The notes: a model not told the origin generated them from the sequence alone. A DNA stretch of 35,145 nucleotides from an uncultured Verrucomicrobiota bacterium (GCA_937127435.1 CAKZLZ010000154.1:1-35145); one strand, 5' to 3'; positions 1-8,661 are shown, counted from the stretch's first letter. Translations and numbers: made by a program.

Positions 1-1
1 C

Positions 2-289
2 ATTCAAAATCAATTAAAACAGGCCGTGGTCGAACACAACCGCACCTTGGAACAAAGTATCGTCAGCAAAGAGACCTTGCGTTTAAGACAGGAAACCGCC
101 GCCGCCGAAAAAGCCCGTTTTGAAGTGGGCACCAGCACCTCCCTGCTCGTGGCCCAAGCCCAGCGCGAAGCCCTGGAAAGTCAGATCGACGAACTCGAAA
201 ACCGCATTCAGTACCGCAGCGCCCTGGTTCGCCTCGAAGAACTCACCGGCAATCTGCTCCTCCGCTACGGGGTGGACGTAAAAAGGTAA
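2..289 (+). CDS. TolC-family outer-membrane efflux protein, C-terminal fragment
   Basis: The reading frame is open from the left edge, so the N-terminus lies outside the window; the GTG at 26 is not taken as the start. The roughly 95 visible residues have the pattern of the last helical hairpin of TolC/OEP proteins: an Ala/Glu-rich helix, then RFEVGTSTSLLVAQAQ (compare RF..G..S..DVL.AQ in the family), a second long helix, and a closing Y.SALVRLEELTGNLL. Such proteins are trimeric outer-membrane channels for efflux pumps or type I secretion. The partner pump would lie to the left and cannot be seen. The gene converges with glnS, and its stop codon falls inside a hairpin cluster (286-403) that may end transcripts from both sides. 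The family call is fairly safe; the substrate is unknown. Confidence 0.8.
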   Translation: MQNQLKQAVVEHNRTLEQSIVSKETLRLRQETAAAEKARFEVGTSTSLLVAQAQREALESQIDELENRIQYRSALVRLEELTGNLLLRYGVDVKR

Positions 290-403
290 CACAGGCATTC
301 CTGCCTGTGACAGGGAAGCGTTCCAACGCTTCCCTCAAGAGCCGCTTAGAATGAGGAAAAGGCTGGTGCCTTTTCCTGTCACAGACAGGAATGTCTGTGT
401 TAC
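286..403. repeat. Nested palindrome cluster between convergent genes
   Basis: The outer arms 286-313 and 376-403 are inverted copies (26 of 28 bases pair), and each arm is itself a hairpin (CACAGGCA/TGCCTGTG at 290-309; CACAGACA/TGTCTGTG at 380-399). Between them lie two further perfect hairpins: GGGAAGCGTT/AACGCTTCCC, and AGGAAAAGGC/GCCTTTTCCT with a TGGT loop. The left arm covers the TolC-family stop codon and the right arm covers the glnS stop codon at 400-402. The architecture resembles REP/BIME elements, and it could act as a bidirectional terminator or mRNA 3' end stabiliser. Confidence 0.75.
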
Positions 404-2070
404 TTCCCTTTCCCCCAGGAATCCCGCAAGCCAACGGAGCGGTTGAAAACCAATTTCTCCGGGCTGGAATCTTTGTCCGGGGTGAAGTAGCCGACCCGCT
501 CAAACTGCACCGGTTCTTCGGCTTTAAATGCTGCGAGGGAAGGCTCTACATAGGCCTCAACCACCTGCAGGGATTCAGGATTTAAAAATTCCTGATAATC
601 TTTTTCTTCATCCGCATCCGGTTCCGGCACCGTAAACAAACGGTCGTAAAGCCGCACTTCCGCTTTCAAGGCATGTTTGGCACTCACCCAATGCATGGTG
701 CCTTTCACTTTTCGTCCATCCGGACTTCCGCCTCCCCGTGACTCCGGATCCCAGGTGCAATGCAGCTCCACCACCTTGCCGTCGTCATCCTTGATCACAT
801 CCGTACAGGTAATATAACAGGCTGCGCGCAAGCGCACTTCCCGTCCCAAGGAAAGTCTGAAAAATTTCTTCGGCGCATCTTCCCAGAAGTCACCGCGTTC
901 CACCCAGATCTCCCGACTGAAAGGCACCTGGCGGGTACCGTAACTGTCGTCACCGGGATGGTTGCTGGCCTCGAACATTTCCTCTTCCCCTTCCGGATAA
1001 TTCGTAATTACCACTTTGAGAGGATCCAACACCGCCATCCGGCGCTGAGCGGTTTTATTCAGCTCATCCCGCAAAGAAAATTCCAGCAAAGCAAAATCAC
1101 TGAGACTGTTAAACTTGGTCACCCCCACCTTTTCGCAAAAAGCACGAATGGCGGATGCGGGATATCCGCGACGGCGCATACCGGAAAGCGTGGGCATACG
1201 GGGATCGTCCCAGCCATTCACTTTCTTTTCTTCAACCAGGGTCAGCAATTTGCGCTTACTCATCACCGTGTAGGTGAGACTCAAACGGGCAAATTCGGTC
1301 TGCTCCGGCAAAGGTTTCGGCAAGGTAATGTTGTTCAAAATCCAGTCGTACAGCGGACGATGCACTTCGAATTCCAGCGTGCACAGGGAATGGGTAATCC
1401 GCTCAATCGCATCTTCAATGCAGTGCGCAAAATCGTAGCTGGGATAAATACACCATTTGTCACCGGTCCGGTGATGCGACGCTTTACGAATCCGGTAAAA
1501 AACCGGATCGCGCATATGCAGATTCGGGCTGGTCATATCAATTTTGCCCCGCAACACATGACTCCCTTCCTCCAGCTCCCCTGCCCGCATGCGGCGGAAT
1601 AAATCCAGATTTTCTTCAACCGAAAGTGCACGTCCCGGACTTTCTCCACCCGGACGCGTGGGTACGCCGCGCACTTCTTTAAATTCTTCGGTACTCAGCG
1701 TGCAAACATACGCCAAACCTTTCTGGATCAGCTCTTCAGCAAATGCGTACATCTGATCAAAATAGTCGGAAGCAAATTTGGGTTCGCCCTCCCACTCAAA
1801 ACCGAGCCAACGCACATCCGCTTCAATCGCATCCACGTATTCCTGATCTTCTTTCACCGGATTGGTATCATCAAAGCGCAAATTGCATTTGCCGCCATAC
1901 TTCTGTGCAGTGCCAAAATTCAGACAGATTGATTTGGCATGTCCAATATGCAGATACCCATTCGGCTCCGGCGGAAAACGGGTATGGACTTCCTGGTAAA
2001 CGGCGGATGCCAGATCGGCATCAATCTTTTCGTGGATAAAATTTACGGGAGTTTCAGGTGAATCATTCAT
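400..2070 (-). CDS. glnS: Glutaminyl-tRNA synthetase
   Basis: Class I aminoacyl-tRNA synthetase that charges tRNA-Gln with glutamine in the cytosol. The 556-residue length is normal for bacterial GlnRS. The N-terminal catalytic fold carries [15 protein letters not shown], with the HIGH signature at residues 41-44, and LRFDDTNP near 65-71. The second ATP-binding signature VMSKR is at 269-273, followed by [18 protein letters not shown], which is characteristic of GlnRS rather than GluRS. The anticodon-binding beta-barrels make up the C-terminal half. It starts 3 nt after the gltX stop, so both synthetases are probably translated from one transcript. A dedicated GlnRS means Gln-tRNA need not be made by transamidation. 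The stop codon lies inside the hairpin cluster at 286-403. Confidence 0.97.
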   Translation of the reverse strand: MNDSPETPVNFIHEKIDADLASAVYQEVHTRFPPEPNGYLHIGHAKSICLNFGTAQKYGGKCNLRFDDTNPVKEDQEYVDAIEADVRWLGFEWEGEPKFASDYFDQMYAFAEELIQKGLAYVCTLSTEEFKEVRGVPTRPGGESPGRALSVEENLDLFRRMRAGELEEGSHVLRGKIDMTSPNLHMRDPVFYRIRKASHHRTGDKWCIYPSYDFAHCIEDAIERITHSLCTLEFEVHRPLYDWILNNITLPKPLPEQTEFARLSLTYTVMSKRKLLTLVEEKKVNGWDDPRMPTLSGMRRRGYPASAIRAFCEKVGVTKFNSLSDFALLEFSLRDELNKTAQRRMAVLDPLKVVITNYPEGEEEMFEASNHPGDDSYGTRQVPFSREIWVERGDFWEDAPKKFFRLSLGREVRLRAACYITCTDVIKDDDGKVVELHCTWDPESRGGGSPDGRKVKGTMHWVSAKHALKAEVRLYDRLFTVPEPDADEEKDYQEFLNPESLQVVEAYVEPSLAAFKAEEPVQFERVGYFTPDKDSSPEKLVFNRSVGLRDSWGKGK

Positions 2071-2073
2071 GGT

Positions 2074-3666
2074 TTATGCGTCCGGCTTCTGCAGACAGTT
2101 TAAAGTATTTTTACAGCGTTCGACCAGACTTTCCGGATCGAGAATCTTCAGGATGGCATCCAAATCGGGTCCGCCGGCCTGACCGGTCAATCCCACCCGC
2201 AAAGGAAGATTCAACTTTCCATCATCCAGCTCCAAAGCAGTACAAACCGCTTCACGGGCAGCGCCCAGGGATTGCCCCTTTTCCAATTCTTCAATCAGAC
2301 CGGCCAGTACATTTTTCTGCCACGCTTTCCCCAGGCCCCGCTTTAACGCACCTGCACTGCGTTCAAAGGTGGCGTTTGCAAACCATTCCCAGTCCAACAC
2401 ATCGGCATAGGTTTGAATCCGGGGACGCATCAACAAGGCCACTTCCGTCCACTGCTCCGTGGTCAAATCCCCACTCCAGTCCTGACGGGAAAGCAAATCC
2501 CGTACATCCGCCAAATAGAGATCCACCGGCAAGTCCTGAATATATGCGCCATTGAGATTTCCCAGTTTTTGCATATCCATTTGCGCGGGGCTCAATTGCA
2601 CCCGGTCCAGAGAAAACGCGGCAATCATCTCATCGCGGTTCATCTTCTCCCGGTCATCGCCCGGCGACCAGCCCAGCAATACCAAATAGTTAAACAGCGC
2701 TTCGGGTAAAAAACCCTTGGCACGGAAGTCGCCCACGAAAGCATCCCCGTCCCGCTTGGAATAAGGTTTGCCCTGCGCATTCACAATCATCGGCAAATGG
2801 CCGTAAGCCGGAACTTTACCGTCCAGCAACAAAAACAGCGGCAAGTGGCGGAAGGTGTTTTCCACATGATCATCCCCGCGGATAATGTGGGTCACCCCCT
2901 GCTCCAGGTCATCACAGACATTGGCCAGATGGAAAACCGGTGATCCGTCTCCACGCACAATCACCAAGTCTTTCATGGAATCGAGAGGTTTCGACAGTTC
3001 GCCCTTCACCAAATCCGTAAACGTAATTTCCCGACGGGTGTAACGCACAGAAACCGCTTCAGTCGTTTCAAAGGTCAGGCCTTCATTCAAAATGGCCGGC
3101 AGTTGATCCGCAATGGAAAACAGGATGTTACCTTCCGCATCCAGCACTTCACCATCCGCCATTCCCGCCAGACAGCATCCGCCCGGATCCTGTTTTCCTT
3201 TCCGGCTGAGTCCGATGTACTGAATTCCACTGGAATCAATCACCAAGGGTTGTTCCGCAAACAGTGCTTTTTCCACTTTTTCGCCAGCTTTCAAAAAAGA
3301 GCCGTAAACCTTTCCATCCACAGGAATCCGGAAAAAGACCGCAGGTGACTCATCCGCCGAGCGCGCATGACGGTAGGCATGGCCTTCGGAAATCAGTTTT
3401 TCAGCGGCATCCAGGTGGGCTTCCGCGCGGGTGGATTGAAAAAGAGGTTCTTCATCCGCGTGTAATTCCAGCCAATCCATGACTTCCAACAGCTTTTCCA
3501 CCGCTTCGGGGGTGCTGCGTTCCCGGTCGGTATCTTCCACCCGCAACAGGAATTGCCCCCCTTCGGAGCGGGCAAACAAATAATTAAAAATGGCGGCACG
3601 GATATTGCCAATATGCACCTGTCCAGTGGGAGAAGGTGCGAAACGAACGCGTACAGAATTAGTCAT
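2074..3666 (-). CDS. gltX: Glutamyl-tRNA synthetase with unusual insertion
   Basis: Class I synthetase that charges tRNA-Glu. From the ATG at 3666 it has 530 residues; this start is preferred over one 10 codons upstream because GAGGGG sits just before it and the protein then opens with the usual VRVRFAPSPTGQVHIG. The HIG signature is at 18-20, VEDTDRER at 43-50, FTDLVKGEL at 216-224, the HVIRGEDH-like HIIRGDDH at 260-267, and the KMSKS-equivalent SKRDGD at 303-308. Between AYR (97-99) and FTDLV about 115 residues replace the usual 65-70. The common Cys-containing CTPEE and PRYDGRC segments are absent, and an extra block (about 120-205) follows the RIP strand. Bacteria with a GlnRS normally use a GluRS that discriminates tRNA-Glu from tRNA-Gln. 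The function is certain enough; the insert's role is unknown. Confidence 0.95.
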   Translation of the reverse strand: MTNSVRVRFAPSPTGQVHIGNIRAAIFNYLFARSEGGQFLLRVEDTDRERSTPEAVEKLLEVMDWLELHADEEPLFQSTRAEAHLDAAEKLISEGHAYRHARSADESPAVFFRIPVDGKVYGSFLKAGEKVEKALFAEQPLVIDSSGIQYIGLSRKGKQDPGGCCLAGMADGEVLDAEGNILFSIADQLPAILNEGLTFETTEAVSVRYTRREITFTDLVKGELSKPLDSMKDLVIVRGDGSPVFHLANVCDDLEQGVTHIIRGDDHVENTFRHLPLFLLLDGKVPAYGHLPMIVNAQGKPYSKRDGDAFVGDFRAKGFLPEALFNYLVLLGWSPGDDREKMNRDEMIAAFSLDRVQLSPAQMDMQKLGNLNGAYIQDLPVDLYLADVRDLLSRQDWSGDLTTEQWTEVALLMRPRIQTYADVLDWEWFANATFERSAGALKRGLGKAWQKNVLAGLIEELEKGQSLGAAREAVCTALELDDGKLNLPLRVGLTGQAGGPDLDAILKILDPESLVERCKNTLNCLQKPDA

Positions 3667-3776
3667 GCGCCCCTCTTGCCATGTTTTACGGCGCATTCAA
3701 GCAAATGGACAAAAAACCCTTCATATGAGAAGACCTTAATCTATTGGCAAATTCCTTAAAAATCACCCAATATCCT

Positions 3777-5141
3777 TCAACGATGCCGAATCGTCAGATC
3801 CTTATCGGTTTCATATCCCCAGCGTTTCACATATTCTTCCCCGCTGAGGAATTCATCATCATAGCCTACACGTCTTTCCGACAATTGGCCTGACAACTTT
3901 TGCCGGAGCGCCGCATGGACAGGTGAATCCGCCAAATTGTGCAGTTGTAACGGATCCTGCTTCATATCGTAAAGCAACCAGGGCCCTTTCAAATCCTCAA
4001 CATACAACCACTCTGCAGTACGCAGCCCCCTGCTTTCCCTGGCAAAATGTAAGGGATTCGAAAGGGGAAATTTCACCCAGTTTCCAAAGGGAACATAACT
4101 GGCATAAAAGGCCGTGTTGTCTTCCGGGGTTTTGCCGGAAATCACTTCTCCGCTAAGGTCCCGGGCATGTAGAGGCAACGTCACCGGCACGCCGGCCAAC
4201 CCTGCCAAAGTGGGCCACAGATCCATAAATTCGATAAAACTGTCATTCTGCGTGCCCGGCTGCAACCCGGGGCCGGCCATAATCATGGGAATGCGCAAAC
4301 TTTCATCCCAGGGACATTGTTTGTCCCGCATACCCTGTGATTGCAGCATGTCGCCGTGGTCACTGGTAAACACCACAATCGTGTTTTCCCGGAAACCCTC
4401 TTCTTCCAGGGTTTGCATCAATTCCCCCATACAATCATCCAGCGCTTCGCAATGGGCATAATATCCGGAAAGCTCTTGAAGGGTCCGCTCCCGGTATTCC
4501 CCGGGCACATTTCCCCGCAGGGTCAGGCTCTCTTCCGGAAAATGGGCTTTATATTTTTCTGGAGCAGTTTGATAGGGACTGTGGGGCGGTCCCCATGACA
4601 ACACCCCTAAAAAGGGTTTTTCAGCTGAACGTCCGCGAATCCAGGATTGCATGGCCCCGGTCTGTGAAAAGGCATCATAATCCGGCCAGATTTTCGGTTC
4701 CTCGTTGTCGCCAATGTAGTACTGAGAATGGTTGTAATCATGGGTACATTCCAACACTTCAAAGGTCTCAAACCCCTGACGGCGTTCGGGCGGGATATAG
4801 CTACTGCGTCCGTGCCCGTCCACATGCCATTTCCCTATCCAGCCGGTATCATAGCCCGCTTGCGCAAAGTGTTTGCCCATCGAAGGCAGATCGGGATTCA
4901 GCGGTACATCGTTGATAAACAATCCATGGGCATTCGGACGCAGTCCGGTGAGTAACGAAGCCCGTGCGGGCGTACAAACCGGGCTCCCCGAAACCGCATG
5001 GGGGAAATAGACCCCTTGTGCGGCCAGTGCATCCAGATGCGGCGTCCGTACCTCTTGGTTTCCGGCGGCCCCCAGGGCCCAAAAGGTCCATTGATCCGCG
5101 AACACCAACAAAACATTGGGAGAAGATAATTTTGCATTCAT
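3777..5141 (-). CDS. Type I sulfatase (arylsulfatase family)
   Basis: Hydrolyses sulfate esters, probably from sulfated sugars. The 454-residue protein has the formylglycine motif SPVCTPARASLLTG with Cys56 (CxPxR type, needing an activating formylglycine enzyme). It also has the metal and active-site residues of the family: D16/Q17 near the N-terminus, K104 and H106 (GKWHV), H187 (GPPHSP), D261/H262 (SDHGD) and K274. Unlike most polysaccharide sulfatases of marine bacteria, it starts directly with SSPNVLLVFADQ and has no signal peptide, so it should act in the cytoplasm on imported small sugars. It is monocistronic by position. The start codon touches a GGAGG and lies 7 nt after a likely -10 box, which may mean a leaderless message. 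The substrate cannot be told from sequence. Confidence 0.93.
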   Translation of the reverse strand: MNAKLSSPNVLLVFADQWTFWALGAAGNQEVRTPHLDALAAQGVYFPHAVSGSPVCTPARASLLTGLRPNAHGLFINDVPLNPDLPSMGKHFAQAGYDTGWIGKWHVDGHGRSSYIPPERRQGFETFEVLECTHDYNHSQYYIGDNEEPKIWPDYDAFSQTGAMQSWIRGRSAEKPFLGVLSWGPPHSPYQTAPEKYKAHFPEESLTLRGNVPGEYRERTLQELSGYYAHCEALDDCMGELMQTLEEEGFRENTIVVFTSDHGDMLQSQGMRDKQCPWDESLRIPMIMAGPGLQPGTQNDSFIEFMDLWPTLAGLAGVPVTLPLHARDLSGEVISGKTPEDNTAFYASYVPFGNWVKFPLSNPLHFARESRGLRTAEWLYVEDLKGPWLLYDMKQDPLQLHNLADSPVHAALRQKLSGQLSERRVGYDDEFLSGEEYVKRWGYETDKDLTIRHR

Positions 5142-5148
5142 CCTCCGG

Positions 5149-5177
5149 ATTTAAAACTGCCAAGCGGTTTTTGACAA
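5149..5177 (-). promoter_or_regulatory. Probable sulfatase promoter
   Basis: On the minus strand TTGTCA (5177-5172) and TTAAAT (5154-5149) are separated by 17 nt. They end 7 nt before the sulfatase ATG at 5141, so transcription would start at or next to the start codon. Confidence 0.4.
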
Positions 5178-5187
5178 GAAGTTAAAT

Positions 5188-5293
5188 GTAGTTCCGCGTT
5201 CCCAGGGGTAAGCACGAAGCATTCAAAGAAGTAGTTCCGCGGTCCCCGCGGTAAATCCGAAGCATTCGTTTACCGCGGGGGCCGCGGAACGAC
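5188..5293. repeat. GTAGTTCCGCGG palindromic repeat, one complete and one partial copy
   Basis: The complete unit 5231-5293 is an inverted repeat with 25-nt arms (5231-5255 and 5269-5293, two mismatches) around a 13-nt loop containing AAGCATTC. A shorter, diverged unit, 5188-5230, begins with the same GTAGTTCCGCG and repeats GAAGCATTC but lacks the right arm. The block fills the gap between the sulfatase promoter and the end of the DUF2017-like gene. No transposase gene is associated. Confidence 0.75.
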
Positions 5294-5312
5294 GTCTATC
5301 AAAAAAATAAGG

Positions 5313-5813
5313 TCAATCTTCCATCACCGCGCAGAGGATCCATTCCTGAAGCACGGAGAGAAATTCATACATCTTCATCTCGATCGTCCAACCCTCTTCA
5401 TCCTGCTCGGTGAACGGATCCGGATTTTCGGGCGTGATTCCCACCACGGCCGACAACAGCAGCCGTAAATCCGCCAAATATGCCAGCCAGGTATCGGCTT
5501 CATTTTCATTGAGGGTCACCTGAAGAACATCCGTATCGGCATCGCGATGGAGCAACTCCCCCTGCACCTCTTCAATCCGGTCCAGACGACTCCGCATCAA
5601 GGCATCATCCATGTCTTTTTCCAAGCCGCTAATCACAGACTCGGGATCGCGCTGACGTTGCAAAGAAGGCAAAAACGGCCGGAGACTTTGGTGACGCGGA
5701 TCCCCATTCTCGACCAACCGTCGCAGTTCCCTCCCCAGAAAATGGATTAAATCCACTTCATTGGCTTCCAAGGTGAGTTGAATGCCCTCTGAAGATTTTC
5801 GACAGGAAGCCAT
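5313..5813 (-). CDS. DUF2017-like protein, translationally linked to folE2
   Basis: A 166-residue acidic cytosolic protein from the ATG at 5813; a longer frame would run 27 codons into folE2 and is not preferred. The C-terminal half has the pattern I know from the DUF2017 family: a strand, then ADTWLAYLADLRLLLSAVVGI, an acidic spacer, and a final helix MYEFLSVLQEWILCAVMED (compare W...LNDLRL.LG...Y.WL..LQE in actinobacterial members, whose role is not established). The gene begins 5 nt after the folE2 stop, so the two are probably co-translated, which hints at a link to the folE2 pathway or only at shared expression. No catalytic motif is visible. Confidence 0.6.
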   Translation of the reverse strand: MASCRKSSEGIQLTLEANEVDLIHFLGRELRRLVENGDPRHQSLRPFLPSLQRQRDPESVISGLEKDMDDALMRSRLDRIEEVQGELLHRDADTDVLQVTLNENEADTWLAYLADLRLLLSAVVGITPENPDPFTEQDEEGWTIEMKMYEFLSVLQEWILCAVMED

Positions 5814-5818
5814 CCGGA

Positions 5819-6646
5819 CTATTTTCCGCCGCTCACGACGGCATAAGCGTTGTGCTGATGGATGGATTCGTGGTTGGTTACTTTCACCGACCACCGGTCA
5901 AAACGCGCATCATCTTTAAGGAACACCGCGACGTTACGCACCATGTCTTCCACAAAGCGGGGTTGTTCATAGGCTTGCATGGTGACAAAGCGTTCATCCA
6001 CACGTTTCAAAACCGGGTACAAAGGAGCGGAAGCCGCTGCTTCAACTTTTTCAATCAGCTCTTCGAGACAGATCCGGATCTCCGGCGCCTGCTCCACGCT
6101 GAAATGATGTTCAATTTCCACATTTACATAGCCCCGTTGATTGTGGGCACCGTAAGCGGAAATTTCTTTACTGCAGGGGCAAAGGGTGGTGATGGGCACT
6201 TCGACTTTTTGGAGCACGCTGATCCGGCTTCCCTCCAGACGGGCTTCGAACCCGCAAGTGTAGGCCTGCTTGGCAATTCGTCCACTCACCGGCGCTTGGC
6301 GATCAAGATAATAATCAAATGCCATGGTAAGTCTGGCGTCTTTGGCTCCCTGATGCTCTTTTAAACGCAGCAACAATTCAATCAATCCGGGCGGCGTCAC
6401 CGTTTTTTCATGGGCGAGCAGGTCTTCCACCAACCGGCTCATATGGATGCCCTTGAGCTCTTTTGCCAAACTCACCGCAAGTGAAAGCTCAACCGAAACC
6501 TGCTGGGCAGCGGCTTCATCCAACTCCACTCCCCCCAAGTATAAAGGATATTTTAGTTGGGAAATTCCCACTTCCTGGATGTATACACCCCGGGTATCGA
6601 GGTCCAGTTGTACATCCCGTTCAATTGTCATTACTTTTGGTTTCAT
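5819..6646 (-). CDS. folE2: GTP cyclohydrolase FolE2 (type IB)
   Basis: Converts GTP to dihydroneopterin triphosphate, the first step of folate (and queuosine-type) synthesis. At 275 residues it is normal for the family. The signature VPITTLCPCSKEISAYGAHN (150-169) contains the catalytic Cys156 and the conserved His of the FolE2 active site; YVNVEIEH and a late conserved Glu region follow. FolE2 enzymes work with metals other than zinc and often serve under zinc limitation, though no Zur site could be recognised upstream. The ATG at 6646 is chosen over a TTG two codons earlier; neither has a strong ribosome site, and another ATG (MTIERDV, residue 6) is also possible. It is the first gene of a pair with the DUF2017-like protein. 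Confidence 0.95.
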   Translation of the reverse strand: MKPKVMTIERDVQLDLDTRGVYIQEVGISQLKYPLYLGGVELDEAAAQQVSVELSLAVSLAKELKGIHMSRLVEDLLAHEKTVTPPGLIELLLRLKEHQGAKDARLTMAFDYYLDRQAPVSGRIAKQAYTCGFEARLEGSRISVLQKVEVPITTLCPCSKEISAYGAHNQRGYVNVEIEHHFSVEQAPEIRICLEELIEKVEAAASAPLYPVLKRVDERFVTMQAYEQPRFVEDMVRNVAVFLKDDARFDRWSVKVTNHESIHQHNAYAVVSGGK

Positions 6647-6813
6647 ACGCAAATTGTCCCATTTTCAAATAGTGGCGTTGCTTATGCCAAAAATAAAAAA
6701 GCATAAACAAAATACGAAGGCAAATTTGACCTGGATCACCGGGATGAAAAGTTTTCAGGCCGCAAATACAGCCCCGTATCCTTCATCATTTATTCGCCCT
6801 TATTCATTCACCA

Positions 6814-7017
6814 TTAAATACTTCCGGCACCTTTCGATTTTGAAATGGCCTTGAAAAAGGTTTCCGCAGGGCAAAAGCCGGTAAAGGCACTTTGCAGCAT
6901 ATTTATACCAATAACGACAGAAAGCCAAAGCCAAACCGGGTTTCCATAGCGACCCAGGCTCCAGGAAAGCGTAAGCATCAATACGGTGATAATTCGAATT
7001 TTCGTGACAATTTTCAT
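6814..7017 (-). CDS. Small DUF2892-type inner-membrane protein
   Basis: A 67-residue protein with two predicted membrane spans (about 6-22 and 27-45) and a C-terminal FTGFCPAETFFK. The run LLQSAFTGFCP..T is the hallmark of DUF2892, a YgaP-type membrane segment that occurs alone or fused to rhodanese domains. Here it stands alone, with no rhodanese in the window. The ATG at 7017 is chosen because GGAGAA lies 8 nt upstream; a 15-residue longer frame has no such support. It lies 70 nt downstream of mgtE on the same strand. The function of stand-alone members is not established; a role in thiol/sulfur handling is only suggested by the fused relatives. Confidence 0.75.
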   Translation of the reverse strand: MKIVTKIRIITVLMLTLSWSLGRYGNPVWLWLSVVIGINMLQSAFTGFCPAETFFKAISKSKGAGSI

Positions 7018-7087
7018 AAAGGAAGTTCTCCGTTTTTTTGAATCTACCCCAATATCCCCCACTTATCCAATGTGATTTTTTCTTTAT

Positions 7088-8455
7088 TTACAGAAGAATC
7101 CAACTGGCGAGACTCAAAACCAGAAAGAAACTCGTCATATCGGTCAAGGTCGTCAGCATGGGACTGGAAAGCATGGCCGGATCCACATCCAAACGTTTAA
7201 GCAACAAGGGCAGACAGCCTCCCACACAAACAGCCACCACCGAGCTGCAGGTGTAGGACAGTCCAATCACCACCGGCAACAGATAACTCTGATCCGGACG
7301 CATCAAATAGGTAATAACCCCCAAAATCATGCCGATGGCCAGACCGTTGATCAGTCCCAACAACACTTCTTTCCCCAATACCCGGGTCAAATGCCGTTTA
7401 TCAATCAAACCCAAGGTCAGTTCCCGAATACTCACCGCCACCGCTTGATTGCCGGCCGCACCGCTGAGATTGGCCACCATGGGCAGGAACACCGCCAACA
7501 CCGAAATTTGTTTGATCACCGGTTCGTACATCGCAATCACGCCTACCGCCAAATAGGAAAGCAAAATACTGGGCAACAAAAAGGCCAAACGTTTCAGACA
7601 ACGCGAACTGAAAGGCATAATCCTCAATTCTTCACCGCTGATCAATCCCCCGAACTGCATCATCTGCTCTTCCTGGCGCTTGGCAATCGCTTCCTGAACC
7701 GCCGCCCGGGTGAGCGCGCCTAATAACAATCCCTCTTCATCAATCACCGGCACCACCGAATGGTCGACCCGGTCAAAAATAGAACGCAAATCTTCTAAAT
7801 CCGTCACCCCCTGAACCGGTTCCACATGTTTGCCGTAGAGCGCATCCCGATCCCAGTCCAAGGGTGCATACGCAAACTTCCGCATGGGAATGGTCCCGGT
7901 CAGCTTTCCTTCCGCATCCACTTCAAATAAATATCGATGCTCATAAGAACGGTGCTTCTCATAGTTGTCACGAAGATCGTTGATAATGGCCTGACGATTC
8001 ACCCCCTGCGGATATTTCAGGATTTCCGTCATCATCATCCCGCCCGCCGTGAACCGTTCGTATTTTAAGCGGCGCTCCACATCATCGGCTTCTTCATCCG
8101 ACATCTTTTCCAGAATTTCATCCGACTGTTCCTCATCCAACCGGGAAAGAATTTCATATTGCTCGTCCGAATCAAAGCGGTCCAACAATTTCGCAGCCGA
8201 ATCGGAATCCAGATCTTCCACCAAATCCTCGGCGTAATCATCCGGAAAATGCTCCGCCACGTCGGCGGCCAAGTCGCTGTCCCCCGCAATCAACATTGTC
8301 CAGAAAACATCCTGGTCCTCCTCACTGAGGTTGGTCACCGTAATACTGGTGTCCGAAGGAGGCAGGCTGCGCATAAACTCCACCAAAGCGGCCGCATCCC
8401 TGCTTTCCAACAAGGCTTTTAAATCATCATCGATATTAGATTCAATTACATCCAT
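7088..8455 (-). CDS. mgtE: Magnesium transporter MgtE
   Basis: An Mg2+-gated Mg2+ channel of the inner membrane. Its 455 residues have the full MgtE layout. An acidic, helical cytosolic N domain (about 1-125) is rich in Asp/Glu, as in HFPDDYAEDLVEDLDSDSA. Two CBS domains follow (about 130-255; note PMRKFAY and SVVPVIDEEGLLLGALTR). The five-span membrane domain carries the pore signature PMVANLSGAAGNQAVAVSI, and a last span ends SFFLVLSLASWILL. The ATG at 8455 is supported by GGAAAG 7 nt upstream; an earlier TTG is less likely. A perfect TTGACA (8519-8514) lies upstream but without a good -10 box. No M-box riboswitch was recognised in the short leader. Confidence 0.96.
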   Translation of the reverse strand: MDVIESNIDDDLKALLESRDAAALVEFMRSLPPSDTSITVTNLSEEDQDVFWTMLIAGDSDLAADVAEHFPDDYAEDLVEDLDSDSAAKLLDRFDSDEQYEILSRLDEEQSDEILEKMSDEEADDVERRLKYERFTAGGMMMTEILKYPQGVNRQAIINDLRDNYEKHRSYEHRYLFEVDAEGKLTGTIPMRKFAYAPLDWDRDALYGKHVEPVQGVTDLEDLRSIFDRVDHSVVPVIDEEGLLLGALTRAAVQEAIAKRQEEQMMQFGGLISGEELRIMPFSSRCLKRLAFLLPSILLSYLAVGVIAMYEPVIKQISVLAVFLPMVANLSGAAGNQAVAVSIRELTLGLIDKRHLTRVLGKEVLLGLINGLAIGMILGVITYLMRPDQSYLLPVVIGLSYTCSSVVAVCVGGCLPLLLKRLDVDPAMLSSPMLTTLTDMTSFFLVLSLASWILL

Positions 8456-8661
8456 ATGCGGGCTTTCCAATTGAGGGCGGGGAGAAGCGGAACCTGAACC
8501 ATTCCCCTTCGAATGTCAACCTACCAACATTTCCCAATAATGCACAAAATTTTCGTTCACTGAAATTAACCCCCTAAAAAGGAGGGTCAAAGAAAACCTT
8601 GTTAGAATCAGGTTCATTTTTTTGCCGGATCTGAAAATTCAGTGGGATGAAGCAGGCTGGA

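Noticed and set aside
760..1602. 280-residue open frame on the plus strand
   Set aside because: It lies opposite glnS, which has full family motifs; this is a shadow frame without recognisable features.
6675..6705. Terminator-like TTATGC/GCATAA pair upstream of folE2
   Set aside because: The stem is six A/T-rich pairs with an A-rich loop of about 12 nt; too weak, and no gene ends there.
8456..8661. M-box magnesium riboswitch before mgtE
   Set aside because: The leader after the TTGACA at 8519-8514 is only about 60 nt and shows no matching helices.
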